DNA of 64,000 bases from Pochonia chlamydosporia 170 (taxonomy: Eukaryota; Ascomycota; Sordariomycetes; Hypocreales; Clavicipitaceae): positions 62,001 to 126,000 of the forward strand of contig NC_035791.1 in NCBI RefSeq assembly GCF_001653235.2, given 5' to 3'. The notes below the pieces were generated by a model that did not search any database, was not told the DNA's origin, and was given only the letters and a program-made list of their open reading frames with translations. Positions 22,480-33,117 of the stretch are shown here, in pieces. The position numbers were made by a program, and so were the translations under genes. The stretch's first letter is position 1, and each line of letters begins with the position of its first letter.

Positions 22480-23411
22480 TGTCGTCAACAGTATTTTTGC
22501 GACTCAAACAAAAAATGACCGACCCAACGCAATGATAAAACTCGGGAAGAATTGACGAAAATTAAACGACCCAGGATTCGTCAAAAGCAAGGCAGGTAGG
22601 GGGAAGGAGATAAGAAGCCGCGCCGTTGTGCCAAACGAAGATGACGTGACGGTTGGTAATAACTCAGCCTACAAACGGTCCAAACAGCCCCATCTGAAAA
22701 TGATTTTCCTCTATATCCATGGTGTTATACAGTACAGGCCACATGCTTTGTAGATCAATATCTCTTTGCCGAGTTACCCCTCATAATGGTCTTAGAAAAA
22801 GATTGAGTCAAGCGTTTGTTGTTCTCCACACGAATGTCTTCCCGGTTGCGGGGAGCTGTTAGCCAAACTAGGAAACGATACGCAGTCTGGTGGACATGAG
22901 GAGGCAAAATGAGCGTGATGGCGCACATAGATTCCGATCTCCACTCAGATAGTCTGGTCTCCCAGGCCCAAAAGAGAAATTGCTGCGAATTTAGTTCCAC
23001 TGGGAATGGGAACCGCGGCCGTGCGCAAGTGGCCCAGATTGGAGCAAGACATACATGCTGTTTGCTCTTTTGGCAGGCTGGGGAAACTGGGGAAGTTGGG
23101 GAACAGTGAACTTTGCAAAAGTTACCAAAACAGGATTCAAAGGCTTGATTTTCTGATCGGCAGTATCTTCCGAGGCTTTTTCTTTCAGGTTAGCTACTTC
23201 CTTATCCTCATGTGAAAGATCTTGGGCACACAGAACCCATATTGTCCGTCTTCCCCGGATATTTTTTGTCTCTCCTGGTTTCTTCTTATCTTCCCTCCTT
23301 CTGCATTGTTCTGGCATCACCGCTTCCGCAAAGTGTATCAACTTGGGTCCATTGTTCAAAGCTCCAACGCCCAATTGAACACGTCTCAATTTGTAAAAGC
23401 AAGCCAACACA
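22480..23411. other. Divergent promoter region
   Basis: These 932 nt lie between the ATGs of the DUF3712 gene (minus) and the secreted repeat protein (plus). CTGGGGAA-type words recur near 23079-23104. A 217-codon minus-strand frame overlapping the repeat gene's start is best read as a shadow. Confidence 0.5.
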
Positions 23412-26383
23412 ATGCGGTTCTCATCGCTCTTTGTGGCGGCTCTTGTGCCACTTGGCCTTGTTGCTGAAGGCGTGCCCGGAACGCTGTCGCCTGAAGAATT
23501 AAACCTCGATGAGATATTGGCAAGACACAACCTCGCATTGGTACCTCGTTCAGATCTCACCGAGGCTCTCACAGAACTCAATGGGTTGCTTAAGAAGAAC
23601 CAAGCACTGCAACAAAAAGTCGCCTTATTTCCCAGAGCAAACACAACAGGCGGCCAAGGCTCCGGGTCCGGGTCTGGAGGCGCTCAAGCTGCTGGCTTAC
23701 TAGGAGACCTCGGCGGCTTACTCGACATCATCCCGATCGTCAAGGACATTGCTGGATACCTCAAAGCTATAGAAGGTTTGCTAAGTCCGGAATTCCTCCA
23801 GGCTCTTCATGATGCCATGATATACCTAGCAGCGACTCTTAAGCCACCCGTCCCAAGTCAAGTCGGGCAGCTTCTCAATAGCACAATACCTCTCGTACAA
23901 CTACTCGGAAAGCTTGACTTGGAGAAACTGGTCAATGAAATCGGAGATATCGACCTTGGAGGACTGGTCAAATCGATTCTTGGCTTGCTGACGCAGAAGA
24001 ACATCGACAACATCGGCAACCTTTTATCCAACGGTGCTGCATTGCTCACCCCAACTTTCGTCAACCAGACACAATCCTTGATCGGCGAGGCATCTCCCTT
24101 GTTGGATGCCCTGAAGGGCATCGACCTCAAGAAGCTTTTTGACCAACTTGGGCCACTTCTTGAAGAGCTCGGCGACATTGACCTTGCTGGCGTCCTCAAG
24201 GCAGTGCAGCCGCTGCTCACAAGCGACAGCATCAAGGGCATTGTTGGTCTCTTGGGTAATGCAGAAGATCTCTTAACAAAGGACTTTGTGAACAACACCC
24301 AATCACTTATCGCCGGGGCTGGTCCACTTCTCGGAAGTCTCAAGGATGTTGACATCAAGAGCTTGGTGGATCAGATTAGTCCGATCTTGAAGGAGGTCGC
24401 CAAGATTGACTTGGTTGGCCTCTTTGATGCCATCAAGCCCCTGTTGACAAGCGATAGCGTGAAGGGTATCGTAGGTCTTCTGGATAACGCAGAAGATCTC
24501 TTAACGAAGGACTTTGTGAATAACACTCAATCGCTCATTGCCGGCGCTGGTCCACTTCTCGGAAGTCTCAAGGACGTGGACATCAAGAGCTTGGTGGACC
24601 AAATCAGTCCGATCTTGAAGGAGGTCGCCAAGATTGACTTGGTTGGCCTCTTTGATGCCATCAAGCCCCTGTTGACAAGCGATAGTGTGAAGGGCATCGT
24701 TGGCCTTCTTGACAATGCGGAACTGCTTCTGACGAAGAAGTTTGTCAATGAAACCCAAAGCCTCATCTACAGCGCTGGTCCCCTCGTTGGAAGCCTTGGC
24801 AAGCTTGACCTCCAGAAGTTGATTGACCAAATAGAACCGCTACTCGACGAATTGACGAAACTTGATCTTGCCGGTCTCCTGAAGGCCCTTGAACCATTGC
24901 TTACCGAAGACAGCATCAAAGGCATCGTTGGTTTGCTTGGCAACGCAGAGCTGCTGTTGAACAAGAAATTTGTGGAACAAACTCAGAATCTGATATCAAA
25001 GGCCGGTCCCCTGATTGATGCCTTGGGCGAGCTAGACTTGCAAGACCTGCTTAAACAGCTAGCACCGATCCTGAGCGCTCTAGGCAAGATCGACCTGCCT
25101 GGCTTGTTTGAGGCCCTCAAGCCATTATTGACCAAGCAGAGCATTCAGGGCATTGTTGGACTGCTGGGCAATGCAGAGAAACTTCTCACTGGCGAGTTCG
25201 TAGACGACACACAGACGTTGATCAAGGGTGCGACGCCGTTGATCGCAGAGCTGGGCAAGCTCAATTTGGAGGACTTGATCAAGCAGCTTCAGCCTCTTCT
25301 CAGCGCACTCGGCAAGATAGACCTTGCCGGTCTGCTCAAGGCTTTGGGGCCACTGCTAACAGAAAAGAGCATCAAGGGAATAGTCGGCCTCCTGGGCAAT
25401 GCTGAGAAGCTGCTCACAGGAGAGTTCGTCGATGAGACGCAAACTCTGATCAAGGGCGCGACTCCGCTGGTCGCCTCATTGGGCAAGTTGAACTTGCAAG
25501 ACTTGATCAAACAGTTGGGACCCTTGCTCAACATGCTTGGCAAGCTGGACTTGGAAGGCATACTCGAGTCCCTTGCGCCGCTATTGACCAAGGATAGTAT
25601 CAAGGGTATTGTTGGCCTTCTTGACAACGCGGAGGACCTCTTGACCGGCAAATTCGTCAACCAGACTCACACATTGATTGATGGTGCCGTTCCACTGGTC
25701 GGCGCTCTGGGCACCATCGATCTCCCTGGTCTTATCACCAAGCTGAAGCCGCTACTGGATGCCCTAGGTGACATCGACCTTGGCAAGCTCATCAAGCAGA
25801 TCACTCCTATCCTCAATGCCTTGGGTGAGGTTGATCTCAAGGGCATTTTCGACACTCTTGCACCGTTCCTCACCCCCAAGACTGTTCAAGGCCTCATTGG
25901 CCTCTTGGCCAACGCTGAGTCCCTGTTGACCAGCCAGTTTGTCAATGAAACGCAGACAATTATTCACGGAGCAGCGCCACTTATCTCAGATCTAGAAGGT
26001 GCTGATATTTCAGGACTCCTGAAACAAGTGAAGCCGCTTCTCAATTCCCTCAGCAAGATTGATCTTGCTGGATTGGTCGATGCAGTTAAACCTGTCCTGG
26101 ATGCTGTCAAGAAGATTGACATTGAAGGCATCGTCGACACCGTGACCCCTCTGATTACCCCCAAGAGCATCAAGGGTGTCCTGGGATTGCTTGGAAATGC
26201 TGAGCAGCTTCTGACCGAGACATTTGTATCGCAAACATCCGAGTTGATCGGCGATGCAACACCTGTAAGCACTCTCTCCCCCATCAAATTTCTGAATTTG
26301 GTACTAACCTTGACAAACAGCTCGTGGCCACGGTATCAGATTTCGTAAAAGCAATTTTCCAATCATTAATGGGACAAAATTAA
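23412..26383 (+). CDS. Large secreted repeat protein built of 19-residue modules
   Basis: Exon 1 is 23412-26264; a 56-nt intron (GTAAGC donor, TACTAAC branch at 26302-26308, ACAG acceptor) precedes exon 2 at 26321-26383, which completes the last repeat (DATP|LVATVSDF) and ends in SLMGQN. The total is 971 residues. A signal peptide covers about 1-18. A leader with a Gly/Ser-rich linker runs to about 95, followed by hydrophobic helix-prone sequence. From residue 192 come ten copies of a LLTxxSIKGIVGLLxNAExLLTxxFVxxTQ element: seven 76-residue units, two of 95 and a partial tenth. Cysteine is essentially absent. No GPI or C-terminal membrane signal is seen. No family is recognised; a surface-active, adhesive or wall-associated helical protein is a guess. 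Confidence 0.88.
23985..26264 (+). repeat. Higher-order protein-coding repeat array (76- and 95-residue units)
   Basis: Unit starts are 23985, 24213, 24441, 24669, 24897, 25125, 25353, 25581, 25866 and 26151. Units 1-7 are exactly 228 nt, units 8 and 9 are 285 nt, and the tenth is interrupted by the intron. Each 76-residue unit divides into four 19-residue modules, most starting with two aliphatic residues and three of the four often ending in Pro or an acidic residue. The 285-nt units carry one extra 19-residue module. Confidence 0.9.
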
Positions 26384-27235
26384 TAGGAGGAGTTTCACAG
26401 GTGGTGAGAGCAAGTATAATATGGTGGCTCTTTTTCTGACGATCTGCGCTATCTACGAATGAACATAATGAGAACATAATGACATTGCACTGGGGGACGG
26501 TATTTATGCGATGAAGCAATGAGTACATGGTGTATATACCAATGAATACAAACCATTCAAACTACTTTGACCTCGTGCTTGTGCCTCACAGCTTTGTTAC
26601 GACATCCTGCAAGCTCAGTTTCGCGGTAGCATGTTTGGAGGCTGGTCCGGGTCAGTCTCATTTTGCGAGAGGCGCCCAGAACGGCGCCACTGTCACTCCA
26701 TACTGGCCCTTCCTTGTACCAGATCTCTTTGTGGTGACAAAAAATCCATGCGTTGCTGTTACCTTTCTCGACGCTTTCAGAGATTTTGCACCCACTTCGC
26801 AATGACTGGCAACCCCAAAACAAACCCAAACTCCATGCTGATTTTGACGCAGCAGTTGTCCTGAGACCAGTCATATCAAGGACATCTGCCAAGGGAATAA
26901 CAGACTACCCAAATTGGAATAGGTTCCATGTCTGCATGGTCGACGTCGACCCAGTCAGATATCCACCCCCGAGATCTAACTAAGTTACTAAACCCAACCC
27001 TTGACGGAAATTTGCGTCCAAGACTAGGCCGAGTCGAGGCTGTATCACAAAAAAACGTGTCGTAAAGGTCTGTATCCCTTGACATGCGCATGCCTGGAAT
27101 TATCACGCGTAGCATTTCGTGTACTTTATAAATATCCCTACAACTTCTCGTGCATTCTCAACATTATTCGCACTCAGACTCGTTCAAGTTTTCAACTTTT
27201 GATGTCAATAAGTTGTGACGATTTTGCGACCAAGT
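26384..27235. other. Intergenic, lipase promoter region
   Basis: It runs from the stop of the repeat protein to the lipase ATG. No gene is seen. It ends with a TATA box at 27127-27134. Confidence 0.5.
27127..27134 (+). promoter_or_regulatory. TATA box of the lipase gene
   Basis: TATAAATA, about 102-109 nt upstream of the lipase ATG at 27236. Confidence 0.55.
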
Positions 27236-28594
27236 ATGACCTTTTCTCGTCGAATCACGCTCTTTGTTGTATTGGCTGCTGTGGCCAATGCCATTCCCAC
27301 AGCTCTCAATGAAAGGTCTAGCCCAGTATTGCCAAGCAAAGACTCGTTTTATAATGTCCCAGACAATCTTGATCAATTCCAACCAGGTGCAATCTTAAGC
27401 CACCGGAAGCCGCCGTACCCAATCGCGGCCTTTGGCATTGCGCCAGTTAACGTCGAGGAAAGCCACCAAATTCTGTACAGGACTACAGATAGCTTTGGCA
27501 ATGCGACAGCGACCGTTTTGACCGTGCTTGTTCCACACAATGCCAATCGGTCAAAGGTTCTTTCTTACCAGATTGCGGAAGACGCCGCCTCTCCTGACTG
27601 CGCGCCGTCATATGCTCTGCAGCTAAAGTCAGCTACCGGGCCACTCCTTGGCACCATTGTCACTCAAGCTGAGCTTCTGCTGGTCGAAGCAGCTCTAGAG
27701 CAGGGCTGGGTTGTCATTGTCCCTGACTTTCAGGGCCCCAAAGCTGCATACTTGGCTAATAAGCTTGCTGGTTACGCTACACTTGATGGTATTCGGGCGG
27801 CCCTTAACTCAGCCGAATTTACAAACATCGCAAGTAATCCCACGATTACCATGTGGGGATATTCCGGAGGCAGTCTGGCTACAAACTGGGCCGCCGAGTT
27901 GCAACAGGATTATGCTCCCGAACTCCGGATTGCCGGTGCTGCGGTTGGCGGTACCGTTCCAGACATCACAAATGTGGTTACTACCATCAACAAGGGCCCA
28001 TTTGCAGGCCTGATCCCAACGGGAATTCTGGGTCTATCCGCAGAATACCCTGAATTAAAAAAGGTTGTGCAGGACCATTTACGACCGCAAGCTTCGAAAA
28101 AGTTCAACAAAGCCGGGACTCAATGCCTAGCTGCAAATGCTGCCGAGTTTCTCTTCCAGGACGTTGTGGGCATGTTTGATGATCGACGACTTGTATACGA
28201 GAACCCCACCGCTGTCAAGGTTCTCAAAGCAAATGCGCTGGGTGCTACCACACCAAAGATCCCTCTTTATTGGTACAAGTCAGCGCTGGATGAGGTGAGC
28301 CCTGTAAAGGATTCAGACTCTGTTGTGGAGCTGTACTGTTCCAATGGAGCTAGGATAGAATATGTCCGCGATATTGCCTCGGAGCATGGAAGCTACGCCG
28401 TGATTGGAGCACCGAAGGCCCTATATTGGCTGAAAAATATCATGGATGGCGGCAAGCCCAATACAGGCTGCTCGAAGAAGACGGTGTTATCTTCTCTAAT
28501 CGATGTGGCTACGTTGGATATTGTTCCCAAAGTTCTCATCGACGCATTATTGGACTTACTTCACAAGCCAGTCGGTCCCATCCTGTTTGGCTAA
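27236..28594 (+). CDS. Secretory lipase (Candida LIP-type, PF03583 family)
   Basis: A single exon of 452 residues. The frame begins upstream at a GTG, but the ATG at 27236 gives a proper signal peptide (about 1-19, RRITLFVVLAAVANA). The alpha/beta-hydrolase triad can be placed: Ser210 in the nucleophile elbow GYSGG (208-212), Asp352 in KSALDEVSP, and His384 in SEHGSY. NxT/S sequons occur (for example at about 89 and 104). Family members are secreted lipases or esterases acting on triacylglycerols and other esters, used for nutrition and host colonisation. The stop lies only 40 nt from the 3' end of the opposing bZIP gene. Confidence 0.92.
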   Translation: MTFSRRITLFVVLAAVANAIPTALNERSSPVLPSKDSFYNVPDNLDQFQPGAILSHRKPPYPIAAFGIAPVNVEESHQILYRTTDSFGNATATVLTVLVPHNANRSKVLSYQIAEDAASPDCAPSYALQLKSATGPLLGTIVTQAELLLVEAALEQGWVVIVPDFQGPKAAYLANKLAGYATLDGIRAALNSAEFTNIASNPTITMWGYSGGSLATNWAAELQQDYAPELRIAGAAVGGTVPDITNVVTTINKGPFAGLIPTGILGLSAEYPELKKVVQDHLRPQASKKFNKAGTQCLAANAAEFLFQDVVGMFDDRRLVYENPTAVKVLKANALGATTPKIPLYWYKSALDEVSPVKDSDSVVELYCSNGARIEYVRDIASEHGSYAVIGAPKALYWLKNIMDGGKPNTGCSKKTVLSSLIDVATLDIVPKVLIDALLDLLHKPVGPILFG

Positions 28595-28634
28595 GAATGG
28601 TTGATACAAACAAACGCTATTTACATAGTTACTT

Positions 28635-29918
28635 TCAATGCACATGTATATTTAGATGCTCAAAAGCATCAGCCCATGGAGAATCAAGTGTCCAATTACG
28701 GGCGTCGCATACCAGAGTTTCGAAGTCGGGGTGCAGCTCAATAGCACCACTCGGCCCTTTGCAAAGCAGTTCCTTGCCAGACGGCCAGTGAAGCTTGATA
28801 GACCGCATGTAAAGATCCACGGAGTGACGCGAGTCCTTGTTCTGGTTCTGGCACAAATAATCCCGCAGTGCTGGCCATGGCAAGAAGTCTATGCAAACAG
28901 GATGTAGGTGTGTGTCCTGCACAACCGTTGGGCGCATTATCGCGGGAACATCGTGGAACCATTCTGGGTTTGGATACATCCGCCACTGAGCACACGAAAT
29001 GTTAAGAAAAGAGTATACAGCATAATCATTGTGATTGAACTTTGTATGGGGAAAGGTGACAGCGAGAATGGAACTTACCCGTAATAATCGGTACACCAAA
29101 AAGTAAAGCCCGCAAAGTGTCTCGACGTTTTGTGCCTGAAACTGTCTCAAGGTCGTGCCAATTAACATGGTGAGGGGATTGTCATTCGTTGCATGCAGTA
29201 ACATATTGGGCAAAGTTGGGTTTTGCGGAATTGACAAGGCCAGTAAAGGGCTCTGTGACAAGGCCATGTGTGATTCGTACAAGACGGTGAAGCTCTTTAA
29301 TTCAAGACATTCTGATTGATCGCGATGCTGTAAGCCGCATCGGCAGTCAACAAGAGTTGTCTGCTGGGAAGAGGGTGATGAGGTAGAAATGGACGGGCTC
29401 TGGTGAGGAGAAGCAAAATTGTTTACAGTAACTGATGGAGTTTGCCCGGCTTTCTCGAAGCTTCCTGTACCATCAGGCCATGTGTTGACGATTGGCTACC
29501 GTGGAGAATTAGCATAACCGTCCAGATCAACCAACGTCAAACTCCCTTGGCTGAGACGCCCAAAAGGTAATCTAAGTAATAGCAAAATTGCAGACTCTAC
29601 ACGTACAGCCAACTGCAAGCCAGGTTCCGACTGGAAAGACTCGACTTGACGGTGATGATGTCGCGGTCCCTCCGAAGGGGAACGCCTTGATGCTTCGGGT
29701 TGAGCCATCACAGGTTGGGGCTGTCGGATCTGACCGAGAAGGTCGCTTATGGTTTCTCGGAGAAATGACACGTCTCTTTCAATGTTTTCTAGCCGAGTCT
29801 TGCTCTCGGCGCGGTTCAACTTGTGCTTGAGTCTGTCCGCCTGCCGCTTTTGTGCCAATTGTGCATCCGTTCTGGCCCTTTTGGCCGGACGTTCAGCTGC
29901 TGCTTCTTGCGGAGGCAT
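28635..29918 (-). CDS. bZIP-type transcription factor with DUF3425 (PF11905) domain
   Basis: Exons 29918-29607, 29495-29079 and 28985-28635 give 359 residues. The introns (111 and 93 nt) use GTACGT and GTAAGT donors and keep phase 0. Residues about 10-60 form a basic region and short zipper (QKRQADRLKHKLNRAESKTR, then a heptad of Ile/Val/Leu). The canonical bZIP asparagine is replaced by Asp, as I recall for this fungal subgroup. The DUF3425 part follows, with CRCGLQHRDQSECLE, RLLRWRMYPNPEWFHDVPAIMRP and HPVCIDFLPWPALRDYL. It is presumably a nuclear regulator; targets are unknown. The tail-to-tail lipase neighbour is a natural candidate but nothing in the sequence proves it. Confidence 0.88.
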
Positions 29919-32040
29919 GGTATTGGGGTGGACAGAGTATCAACGATTCGTCAAAATTGAGTATCAAGAGAGTTGCGACCCGCATTAATGTTGAGTGATA
30001 TTGCTATCAACAGTCTCGAAGGCGATACGCGTCGGTTTGGTTAGTTCAATAGCAAAGTCAGCTTTTCGTGGGTTCAACTTTGGTTGTGGTCCGCCCGAGG
30101 CTCTCAAGACTCAACCGGGAAGCAGCCACCAAAAGGTGGAACGAAAAGAAGCCGGTTCAGGCTGAGTCCCAGCCATGAAAAATTTAACATGGTATCGGCA
30201 ACCGAAAGCCTCTTGGCCGTTTGAGATGGCTGGGTTGGGTGGCCAAGGAATCGAAGATGCGCCAACAAGGGCTGCAGGTCACCTCCAAATGCGGCAAGAC
30301 GAGCCAGGATCACGAAATGTGCCCTTTGCCCATAAATGCGGGGTAATGCGGGGAAGAAACATCTCCAACATGGCGTTAAAGGTCATGCTAAACCAGATTC
30401 AGTTCAGCTCGACACGGGCATACGGCACAACTTTGGTGTTTGGGTTCCTCTCTTGTACCAACCAGTCGCGAAGCCGTGAGGCAGCCAGCCCTCCGGAAAT
30501 GGGAAATATGACCAGACGGCAAGACGGTGAGGCCACAGGCAGAGGTGAGGGCATGGCGAAGTTGAGGTCTAGTTGACCGAGGGCAACAACAGAAGACAGA
30601 GAACAAGACATGCTAGGCGTCTGTGACTACACACCACTTGACAACAGCCTTCGAGAATCAACACATCTTCTTTCGCTTTGACCAACTCTTCCGTCAGGGC
30701 GCCAAAGTAAAAAAATGTGGGAAGAGCATGGCATTCATGGATCAATGCGCCATCCAGACTTCCAATGGTTCTGCACGAGACAGTGCCGACGCTGAGTCTC
30801 TGCCAGAGTACTCCTGTTCTACAAGTTCGCCATCTTCGCCTCCCAACCCGCGTGAATCTGGGCACGAATCTGGACAGGAATCATGTGAACCAAGGACGCA
30901 CCGGCATCCTCACACTAACTCGAAGCATGCCAACTTTGCGGATGGCTTAAGCCATTTACCATGATTCTTCACCCGAACAATTCAAAAGACCATGAGTTAG
31001 GTAGTTGGCTTTTACCGATTCGACGCATGTTGGCCGGCAGACCCAAACGCCACGCTGCAAAATGACGCATGTCGGTCGCTCATAGCAGGGACTCAATCTA
31101 GAACCGCAGTTCTTGAAGCTACCAGTCTTGGCCTCAACCAAAGTGGCACGTCTGTTGACTACAGCCGAGGCCGGCCTCAAGGTAACTGCTTGTTAGCCTT
31201 GTCAGATTCGATAGTCCCGATATTCTTGTTCCAGTCCTTGGCTAGGCGAGAGCGATTGGTCGGTTGATAGCACCCCACGCAACTCTTGAATTGGCGATCT
31301 CGCCATGTTAGCTCTGAACCAGTTGCCGAAGCGGGAACGTATTGCTCTTGTGGGTGTGACAGCCATGGGAAATATTGGTTGAGCTCGTCCATCAAAACTT
31401 GCTTTCAGGTTCAGCAGAAAATCTGTCCAGCGACATCTCGCTAGACTAACCCGTTGTAGGCACAGAAGCTTGTGTCGTCTATTGTCAGGCAACCCGAGGT
31501 ATCGTAATACATACCGGGAATTGATGTGCGATGTGCTTCCGAATATTACACATCATTCTTTGTTCAGATAGCAAATTATGCCTCGGAGGGACAATCCTAC
31601 TTACTTGAACTTTGGGAATTCGAGATATGTTTGTGCGAGTTTCCTTAACAACAAGGGCAGTCGTTGTGTCTTCCACCTGTGAAGCAGATTACTATACACA
31701 TTGTGAGACTTATCTACTAGTAGAGATTCATGCGGCAGGTATAATTTCCAAGATTGAGGTATCCGATTGTCAAATTAGCTGTGTGCATCCTCCAAAAAAA
31801 AAAAAAAAAAAACAGTAATGACGTGACTATCAGGTGGAGTACAGGGTAGGCCATCTGACTCGGCGCTTATGTTTTCCTTCGTCTAAAACCACCAAGGTAT
31901 TTTACAATTGGATGTGGCCAAGTAAGTTCAACTTAGCTATAGGGTAAATTGTTTTCACCTGGCATGAAGAATTTCATATGTACACTAACATGTTGTGAAG
32001 TATGTACTATTCCATCGCCTATGTACTCAAATTATTCAAG
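29919..32040. other. Intergenic, no supported gene
   Basis: This 2.1 kb contains short open frames on both strands (the longest, at 30175-30576, has 133 codons) without recognisable family features. A run of 19 A lies at 31794-31812. Confidence 0.5.
31794..31812 (+). repeat. Homopolymer run A19
   Basis: Nineteen consecutive adenines in intergenic DNA, prone to length error in sequencing. A retroposed poly(A) tail was considered, but no retroelement is recognisable upstream. Confidence 0.9.
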
Positions 32041-33117
32041 CTAAATGTTGATCATTGCGTGATAGTCCACGTTTTCTGAGTCCTGGATTCGAGAATTGGA
32101 TAATGGGTGAGCCTTTGTACTCTGATCAAACGCCGTAGCAAGTTGTTCTGCAGTAGATTTCGAAATACGCAGCTTCGGCACAGAGTTAGGTCGAAGAATT
32201 TGAGTCATGATTTGTGCCCACTTCCAAGGCTCAGAAGTCTTTCCAGGGACGCTATTGAAGTACTCCCAGCCCATGACACCGCCGATTTGCCCGTGCTGGT
32301 TTCTCAGGGATATGACCGTTGCATTAAGCTGGCTATCTGGTATGTATCCGGAGCCGTTGTCGGGAGAAGTAAGCTGCCCAGCGACAACACGAGATGCCTT
32401 GAATCCTCCGGCCACAATTCTGTTGTACAAAGATGGATTTGACATGCTGCCAAAGCCACTGTAGAATTGGCCATTGTAGAAGTTGATCTTTGAGCCTTCG
32501 CCAGAATCTAGAACTTTGTAATCAAAGCCGCTGAGATTGGGACCCCCTGAAAGTGCTGAGGCTACTGGCGCTAATGAGATAATAAAGTCGGGTCCGAAGT
32601 CAGTGTGAAGTCTGGCAACGAGCCGCTGAATGCCAGCTTGGCTCATGGGCTGTTCAACGTCGATATCGAGACCCTGCAACTTATACTGGCGAATTACATC
32701 ACGCAGTTGACCATAATACTTCTCAAATGTTGCTGGGTTGCCATCCAGTGTGCCAGTTGAGAATGAGCCGGGAGCGGCACCGCCAACCATTCCCATGACT
32801 TTGATCCCAGCATTCTTCATAATTTGCGTCTCGTTCCACAGCGTGTAGAATAATGCGTTACTAGGCGGATAGTCGTTCAGGTGGATTTGGCCACCCTCGT
32901 TAACGTGCAGAGAACATACGATGAGGTGTGTAAGTGCAATGCCCTTTTGATTGACAAGTGGAAGCATTGAGATGGGCTTTCCATTAGCGCTATGAGTTGT
33001 CTGAAAGTAGATAATCAGTCGAGGAAGTTCTGGTATTGCTCGGACAACTTCTGTGATGGGCGATGCCAGCGATACAGTTGCCAGAGCGGCGACCAAACAA
33101 GACAGCTTGAATAGCAT
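32041..33117 (-). CDS. Secreted glycoside hydrolase family 18 enzyme (chitinase / endo-beta-N-acetylglucosaminidase type)
   Basis: A single exon of 358 residues from the ATG at 33115-33117. The signal peptide is about 1-19. The GH18 DxxDxDxE-type active site is present as LQGLDIDVE at 148-155, with Glu155 the expected acid/base. Other GH18 landmarks are PRLIIYFQT (first beta strand), KVMGMVGGAAPG (106-117) and GGVMGWEYFNS near the last strand. The C-terminal 50 or so residues are polar with no carbohydrate-binding module. Members hydrolyse chitin or the chitobiose core of N-glycans by substrate-assisted catalysis. The compact size and the IDVEQPMSQ context suit the endoglucosaminidase-like branch better than large chitinases, but that choice is tentative. 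Confidence 0.92.
   Translation of the reverse strand: MLFKLSCLVAALATVSLASPITEVVRAIPELPRLIIYFQTTHSANGKPISMLPLVNQKGIALTHLIVCSLHVNEGGQIHLNDYPPSNALFYTLWNETQIMKNAGIKVMGMVGGAAPGSFSTGTLDGNPATFEKYYGQLRDVIRQYKLQGLDIDVEQPMSQAGIQRLVARLHTDFGPDFIISLAPVASALSGGPNLSGFDYKVLDSGEGSKINFYNGQFYSGFGSMSNPSLYNRIVAGGFKASRVVAGQLTSPDNGSGYIPDSQLNATVISLRNQHGQIGGVMGWEYFNSVPGKTSEPWKWAQIMTQILRPNSVPKLRISKSTAEQLATAFDQSTKAHPLSNSRIQDSENVDYHAMINI

Noticed and set aside
22991..23644. 217-codon minus-strand open frame
   Set aside because: It overlaps the start and signal peptide of the repeat-protein gene and shows no family features.
30623..30964. 113-codon plus-strand frame with a Ser/Pro/His-rich C-terminus
   Set aside because: No motif, signal peptide or splice context; overlapping open frames on both strands suggest chance.
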